Shown: piece after piece, positions 58,835-64,000 of the stretch
How the letters are laid out: each line of letters begins with the position of its first letter
Numbering within the stretch: the stretch's first letter is position 1
DNA from: Pinus tabuliformis
Lineage: Eukaryota; Streptophyta; Pinopsida; Pinales; Pinaceae
Direction of reading: 5' to 3'
DNA: 64,000 bases
Assembly (NCBI GenBank): GCA_031772625.1
Contig: CM062819.1
Location: 1,231,911,070 to 1,231,975,069 of the forward strand
Program-made: the position numbers and the translations under genes
The notes under the pieces: model-generated
Databases searched by the model: none
Seen by the model: only the letters and a program-made list of their open reading frames with translations
What the model was told of the DNA's origin: nothing

Positions 58835-59115
58835 TTTTGGGGCATATTTTTGACACTTAAATTTTCTTATGTGTCAAGTATGAACATTTTTTTTTAAAAT
58901 GTTATTGATTTTCACACTGATTTTGAAAAATGTTGATGCAACATCAACCCCTTTTTTTAGAGGGCTTATTTTTGACACTTTAAATTTTCTAATGTATTAA
59001 GTGGATATATTTTTTTTAAATATTGGTGATTTTCATGTGGATTTTGAAAAACATCAACATTTTTTTAAGGCATATTTTGACACTGTAAATTTTCTTATGT
59101 CATAAGTATGCACAT
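58835..59115. repeat. Degenerate tandem repeat, period about 115
   Basis: GGCATATTTTTGACACTTAAATTTTCTTATGT recurs near 58850, 58965 and 59075 with ATTGATTTTCACACTGATTTTGAAAAA between copies, about 2.5 units. Confidence 0.75.
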
Positions 59116-59699
59116 TCAACCATTTTTCAAGTTGTCTTATTCTTCTTCTTGTTTTTCATCATGAGATGTTGTTTTCAAGGGTTTTCGAAACATGTGTTTT
59201 TTTTTTTTTTGCAACCCTTTTTTATAATGATTTTTTTTTGAAAAGTTTAAAAAAATAATAGCATTAATATTTTGAGGTTAGGAATTTTTTATTTTTATTT
59301 ATTTATTTATTTTATTTTTTTATATATTTATATATCGTTAATTAATACTTCAATGCACATAAAAGTATTGTCACTAAAAATAATAACTTTAAACATTGGA
59401 CAAAAAATACACATTTTGAATATAGATATAATTAAAAAAATACGTATTTCAGGTCCTTTTTGCTAAAAATGACATGTTAAATAAAAGATTTTTATGAAAA
59501 ATTGAATAAAAAAATGGAAAAATAGTCAATTTTATGAATTTTATATCAAAAGATGATCAGATTTGATTTTTTTTTTTTCAAAAAAAAATGATTGAGACAA
59601 AATTTTAAGTAAAAATAACAAAAAGAAAATGTTAAAAAAATAAAACATACAATTAAAAAAAAAACAAAATCTTTGAAATAAAATTAAAAACATAAAAAT
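59116..59699. other. Very AT-rich low-complexity spacer
   Basis: Long A and T runs; no gene or element signal. Confidence 0.5.
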
Positions 59700-59850
59700 A
59701 CAATTATGTCCACGGAGTCTTGGATAGACGGTGATGGGGAGCTCTATTAAGGCACTCCTTGATGTGAAGTCACTGGTTCGATTCCCTGCTCCGATCGGGG
59801 TGATACATTGAACATGTTGAATATGTAGTCCTATCAAGCTTACGACAGAA
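59700..59850 (+). mobile_element. tRNA-derived SINE candidate, plus strand
   Basis: An isolated higher-GC block in AT-rich DNA. An A-box-like GAGCTCTATTAAGG lies at about 59739-59752 and a clean B box, GTTCGATTC, at 59776-59784. An A-rich stretch follows at 59845 as a tail. No cloverleaf closes, so it is not called a tRNA gene. Confidence 0.45.
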
Positions 59851-60005
59851 AAACATAAAAATTAATAAAAAAAAATTAAAACCACTTAAAAAATAAAATA
59901 AAATAAAAGCATTAAAAAATTAAATTGTAAAAAAAACCATTAAAAAAAACACATAAAAAAGAATTCAAAAATAACATTAAAAAAATAAAACATAACAAAA
60001 AAAAA

Positions 60006-60246
60006 CCGCGGCCCATGGGCCCTCGGCAGTGCTTGGCCAATAGCCTTGCCTTGCCGAGAGACCATGGTGTCGTAGGCTTGCACAAGGGGGAACTGCGTGC
60101 AACTCCATCCAACTTGCCCGCCACCCCACGTGCCTTGGGTAGTGATTGGCTAATGGTCTTGCCCTGCTCAGGTCCACGACCCCATAGGCCCAGCGCTTGG
60201 CAAGGCCAATTCCTGAAATTAGCGTTGCCAAGGCTCTTGGTGCCAT
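60006..60246. repeat. GC-rich island with internal duplications
   Basis: About 240 bases of GC-rich DNA flanked by A-rich sequence on the left and T-rich sequence on the right. A block GTGCTTGGCCAATAGCCTTGCC (60027) recurs as GTGATTGGCTAATGGTCTTGCC (60140), and a third GCGCTTGGCAAGGCC piece follows. Confidence 0.75.
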
Positions 60247-60780
60247 GATTATTTATTATTTTAATTTTTTATATGTTTTTTTAAATGTGTTTTTTAATTG
60301 TTTAATTTTTGTTATTATTATATGTTTTTAATTTAATTTTAATATATTATTTATTTATTTTAATGTATTTTATTTTGTTTGTTTGTTTTTTTTAAATTAT
60401 CCAATGTATTATTTATTTGTTTTTTATTTTTGTGTTAATTTTTTTCCTTAAATTATGTTTTTTTGGAATGTTTTTATAAGTTATTTTTGTTTAAATTACA
60501 ATTTTTGATTTTTGATTTTTGTATATATATATATATCTTTTATAATTATTTTTTTTGTCATGTTTTTTTAATATATATATATTTTTTACTACTTATTAAT
60601 TTTTTAAACCTTTTGTGTTATTTTGTTTTTATTTTTTTAATGTTTTAATTTTAATGTTTTTTTTGGGTCATGTTTTTATTTATTTTTAGTTTTTATTTTT
60701 TTCAATGTCTTAATTTTTGTTTTTTTGTATTTTTCACACACACATTTATATTATTTTGGTTTATTTAAATTTTTTTTGCA
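60247..60780. other. T-rich low-complexity spacer
   Basis: Long T runs and TATTT motifs on the plus strand; chance ORFs only. Confidence 0.5.
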
Positions 60781-60815
60781 GGGTCCGTGTCGATCCTCTA
60801 CCAACAACTTGATCC

Positions 60816-61005
60816 CATTATGTGTCAATTTGATAGTTGATTTTAAGGTTTTTGTTATAATGGATCAAGTTTGCCCCCTCAATGTGTCAATTTCATTGTT
60901 GATCTTTAAGTTTTCAATACAATCAGTCGAGTTCACCTACACTATGTGTCAATTTGATGGTTGATTTTTATATTTTTTGTTGCAATGTGTCAAGTCTTTT
61001 TTTGT
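60816..61005. repeat. Three-unit tandem repeat, period about 63
   Basis: TGTGTCAATTTGATAGTTGATTTT recurs near 60819, 60882 and 60945 with a GTTNCAATNNNTCNAGT-like middle. Confidence 0.85.
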
Positions 61006-61225
61006 TTTTTTTGTCATTCAAAATGTCTTTCATTAGATATTGAAAATAGGATAGCCTACAAAAGTGCTCTCAACAGCCCCCGCTCCCTCATTCTGACTAG
61101 ACTTTTTGAGATTGGGGGTTGGAGAATACCAAGATAGACAATTTACATATATTATTTCCGGATGGCTCTGGGGCCTTAGCATACTATGTGAGACACAAAA
61201 AGAAATCAGAACTAATGGCAACGAA

Positions 61226-61665
61226 TCAAGGAGGGGGATGGGGGGGAATTACAGGGGGAGCTGCAAAGTAACCCACACGGTCATGAATGTGGAAGTCAAT
61301 ATGCTCCACACGTGCCTCTAAGCTGCAGAGATGGTCGTTTGTGCGATGTTGGCTACCTCGTAGGTTGTCCAGCTGCTCCAGGATGGTATTCTGGCTGTAT
61401 TGAATGTCAGTGAGATAGGCAAAAATTTCATTGTGGTCTTTGTACCTGTGGTCCCGGAGAATGTCAATGTCAATTTGAATGTGCCGCAGCTGCTCAATGA
61501 TCAATTCCATAGAGGCATGAGCTACTAGGTGGCCTGGCGAGTTAGCAAGGGAAATCGCCTTGGCTTCCTTTGTTTCCTGACTGGAAGAGGTAGCGGAGGA
61601 TGAGCGATTTCCTGGTACAAGGTGACTTTCCTCGGCCTGTTGGCCCCGTCCGCGGCAAGGGCAAC
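61226..61665 (-). pseudogene. Coiled-coil ORF near the candidate polypurine tract of element H
   Basis: The minus-strand product has a Ser/Thr-rich start (NRSSSATSSSQETKEA) and a long helix with heptad Leu/Ile (MELIIEQLRHIQIDIDILRD, ILEQLDNLRGSQ, LCSLEARVEHIDFHI), then a Pro-rich end. A coiled coil just before the polypurine tract mirrors the end of the 3' ORF region of element A. Family unknown. Confidence 0.4.
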
Positions 61666-61852
61666 CCTACTGGCAAGGCATTTTGCTGTGCCTGGATTGT
61701 GGCAGCTTGCAATAGAGGGAGTCTGCAGAGAAAATTGTCAAATAACTACAAAGAAAACAGTAAAGACTTGACCCGCAAACCCACTGTCCCGAGAAAGGAT
61801 GAACCATTATCCCAATATTACTACCAGGATGGTAAGAGAGGCTCTAGTTTAC

Positions 61853-62520
61853 CTAGCCCAGGTGTTGAAGCAGAGTACCTCTAAGACACCACTTGATTGC
61901 TGCGCATGAAACAGACCCCCACCCCCAAAAGTTGGCCAAGAAATTGTGAAGTCCTTCGGGCCAAAGGCGAGAACTGACCTCCAAACATAAATTACCAAAA
62001 ACCACATAAAAACCCACACACCTGTAAATACATGCGGTGGTACACTCTAGTGGGAGAGGATCCAGGAGCTGGTGGAGAGATGAAAGGTCCTTATTTCCAC
62101 CAGAAGCGAGGGAGCCAGACCGAACCGCGACTATTTGTGTACCAGGGTCCCAAGGGAAGACCAGGAGACTGATGTCAAACCACTTCAAGTCGCTGCAAGT
62201 GTCGTCTGCCTTCCTCACCCAAAGCCAAAGCCCCAGTGAGGTGCCATAGACATAGACCTAACCTCTATCCAACTCCTTACCACCGAAACTCATTGCCAAA
62301 ACGTTGAATTGAGCCAAGACATGCACCTGGGTTCACTTATATCCTCATAGCGCTTGAGTAGGAGTGACACGCCTATGGAGTAATGAGAGGGTCTTGTCAT
62401 CACTGCGATGTTAATGTGCGCGTGGAAGGGACATAGGTCTGGATGGTCAGCCACATGCCAAATGTACTGCGCATGCACACCCCCATCGAGGGCTTGTAAT
62501 GTGTCACGCTGTCTTAGGCG
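61853..62520 (-). pseudogene. Unknown ORF remains of candidate element H
   Basis: Minus-strand segments include RDTLQALDGGVHAQYIWHVA, SHYSIGVSLLLKRYEDI and, downstream, SDLKWFDISLLVFPWDPG. Base composition is balanced, unlike the AT-rich flanks, which favours real former coding DNA. I do not recognise the family. Confidence 0.3.
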
Positions 62521-62636
62521 AAGATTTTAAAATCGTTATACTTTTAGCATTTAAAAAAGAAATTATTTTTGGTATAATGACTCTTTCATTCAGGGTTCAT
62601 TTTTAAAGTTTTTTTAGTCATAATTTTTTTTCCATA

Positions 62637-62945
62637 ATGCCATGGTTGAAATATGTTGAAAACTTAAGGTTTTCTGTAGTCATGATCTTTGGTTTTAATT
62701 CCATGGTTGAAAAATTGTCAAAATTTTAAGGTTTTTCTGAGTCATGATATTTTATCTTTAATGCTATGGTTGAAAACAATTATAAGTATTTTATCTTTAA
62801 CACCATGGCTGAAAATTGTTGGAATTTTAAGGCTTTTTAGAGACGTGATATTTTATCTTTAATGTCATGCCTAAAAATCGTTGGAATTTTAAGGTTTTTC
62901 AGAGTCATGATATTTTATCCTTAATGCCATTGCTAAAAAATGTTG
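62637..62945. repeat. Degenerate tandem repeat, period about 63
   Basis: Units opening with ATGCCATGGTTGAAAA and containing ATTTTAAGGTTTTTC and TCATGATATTTTATCTTTA start near 62637, 62699, 62762, 62800 (short), 62862 and 62926. Confidence 0.85.
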
Positions 62946-63085
62946 AAAATTTACCTAAAAAAAAAACACTATTCCAACATCAACACTTTTTTTATTGGCT
63001 TTTACTGCCATTTTTTAAAAATATTGAAAATATACCCAAAAAAAATGTTATTCCAGCATCAACACTTTTTGTTTTTGGGTTGTTT
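62938..63085. repeat. Two-unit tandem duplication, period about 80
   Basis: GTTGAAAATTTACCTAAAAA...ACTATTCCAACATCAACACTTTTT near 62941 recurs as ATTGAAAATATACCCAAAAA...GTTATTCCAGCATCAACACTTTTT near 63021. Confidence 0.8.
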
Positions 63086-63129
63086 TTTTCATATATTTTT
63101 TGGGTTTTTTTTGGCTAGAGTTCTCGTTT

Positions 63130-64000
63130 TGAGTTTACAATTCCCCCGTAATATACCTGATGGAAATATTAAGTGATAACAATAGTGAAATCATAAAAAT
63201 GCAATAAAAATTGTACACACATGCAAAAATACCAAATTACACTCGAAATAACACCCAAAACGTTGAACCTTTTTATTATATTAATCCAGATGGAGTACAA
63301 TGAGTAGGAACAAAAGAACTTGGGCTTGCTACAACAAGCAAGGCAAGATCCCAAGTGAATATGATGGTGCCCCAAGTGCTAGAAATGGCTCTATTAGCAA
63401 ATCTGCGTCCACCCAGAAAACCACTGCTACCACTGGAAAGGAACTATTGATTTATCCCTCCAAACTACTCCAAAAATTCTGAGAAATTAGCCTCTACTCC
63501 ACTAGCTCAACAAAACCAAAAAATATCTTGTGAACGCAAGTGGTGGAAATGGTCCCAGAATAAACTACATCCTCCCCCAAAAATTTCTACTGCTGATTGC
63601 CAAGTGGAACTAGGAATTCTGCCCTCATGAATGCTTAGAAAATTCTGCAAAAATAATCCTAGCCTCCTCTCATAAAACCCACAAAGACCTAGAAAGGGTT
63701 GGGTCTAATTCCAACCTATGAAATTACTCCCAATTGTGGCTTGCTCCTTTAACAACTGGGTAATTCAACCCCCCAGGAAATAACGTCGTTTGCTACGTCC
63801 AAAATGCTGAGTATTCTTCCCCAATATCCTCCTTATGTCCCCAAGCCAACTCAACCCAAAAATCACTGATCAAACCTCCCCAATGAGTGGCCTTCACCAA
63901 TGACTGCGTAGGCCGCAAACTAGTCACTTCTTCGCTAGCCTAGAAGAGAAGAATTCGACCAGTAAAGTAGTTCCTTAAACCACCATACAAACCTTTGCAA
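63130..64000. other. Right edge: unassigned, traces of minus-strand coding
   Basis: From about 63480 to the edge the minus strand gives open-like pieces such as SLRPTQSLVKATHWGGLISD with FWVELAWGHKEDIGEEYSAF, interrupted often. No family is recognised; it may belong to element H. Confidence 0.3.

Larger units (their letters stand above)
61005..64000 (-). mobile_element. Element H: possible 3' part of a minus-strand LTR retrotransposon
   Basis: On the minus strand GAGGGAGCGGGGGC (61072-61086) is directly followed by TGTTGAGAGCAC, the form of a polypurine tract and LTR start. To the right lie minus-strand ORF remains (61226-61665, 61853-62520, and traces at 63480-64000) in the position where elements A, B and E keep their 3' ORFs. 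No pol gene is inside the window, so family and extent are uncertain. It looks broken. Confidence 0.35.

Noticed and set aside
59739-59784. tRNA gene at the A/B-box pair
   Set aside because: The B box is clean but no acceptor or anticodon stem can be closed; better explained as a SINE head.
60463-60648. Membrane-like frame rich in Phe, Leu, Ile and Tyr
   Set aside because: Chance translation of T-rich low-complexity DNA.

Overview
The window is plant nuclear DNA built almost wholly from transposable elements. I find no convincing complete host gene, rRNA gene or true tRNA gene. The element types (Athila-like Ty3/gypsy, Ty1/copia, a gag-only LTR element, a plant LINE, tRNA-derived SINE candidates), the deep nesting and the long decayed spacers fit a large, slowly purged genome such as that of a conifer or another gymnosperm. 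The host group is my inference from style, not from a marker gene.

Layout. (1) 1-9873: element A, a minus-strand Athila-like Ty3/gypsy element whose 3' LTR runs off the left edge. It sits inside a minus-strand copia element, F (9874-12368). (2) 12742-17584: element G, a minus-strand LTR element with only a gag-like gene, tRNA-iMet-type primer site and a perfect CTTTG target duplication. (3) 17585-25916: old spacer with short tandem duplications, two or three possible LTR starts, an isolated poly-G run and a decayed LINE ORF1 on the minus strand. (4) 25917-56409: element E, a minus-strand Athila-like gypsy element split by two later insertions: element B (29548-44506, plus-strand gypsy, near-matching ATAT(T/C) duplication) and element D (45096-50658, plus-strand copia, perfect GGGAT duplication). 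(5) 56410-64000: very AT-rich spacer with several degenerate tandem arrays, SINE-like pieces (one pair forming an inverted repeat), a GC-rich island between A-rich and T-rich arms, a possible host-gene exon, and what looks like the 3' part of another minus-strand LTR element, H.

How the parts relate. A, B and E share gag with paired short-spaced zinc knuckles, an Athila-type protease/RT/RNase H, primer sites resembling the 3' end of tRNA-Asp, and a long 3' region on the coding strand between pol (or RT-RNase H) and the 3' LTR. That 3' region holds extra ORFs not explained by gag or pol: an N-terminal module recognisable in all three, an acidic or charged repeat linker, a coiled coil (A and B) and, in B and E, a second conserved module. 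These 3' modules and the palindromic repeat array between pol and the 3' ORFs of B are the most unusual content. All LTR elements here look like fossils with multiple breaks; relative ages follow from nesting (E before B and D; F before A) and agree with by-eye LTR divergence.
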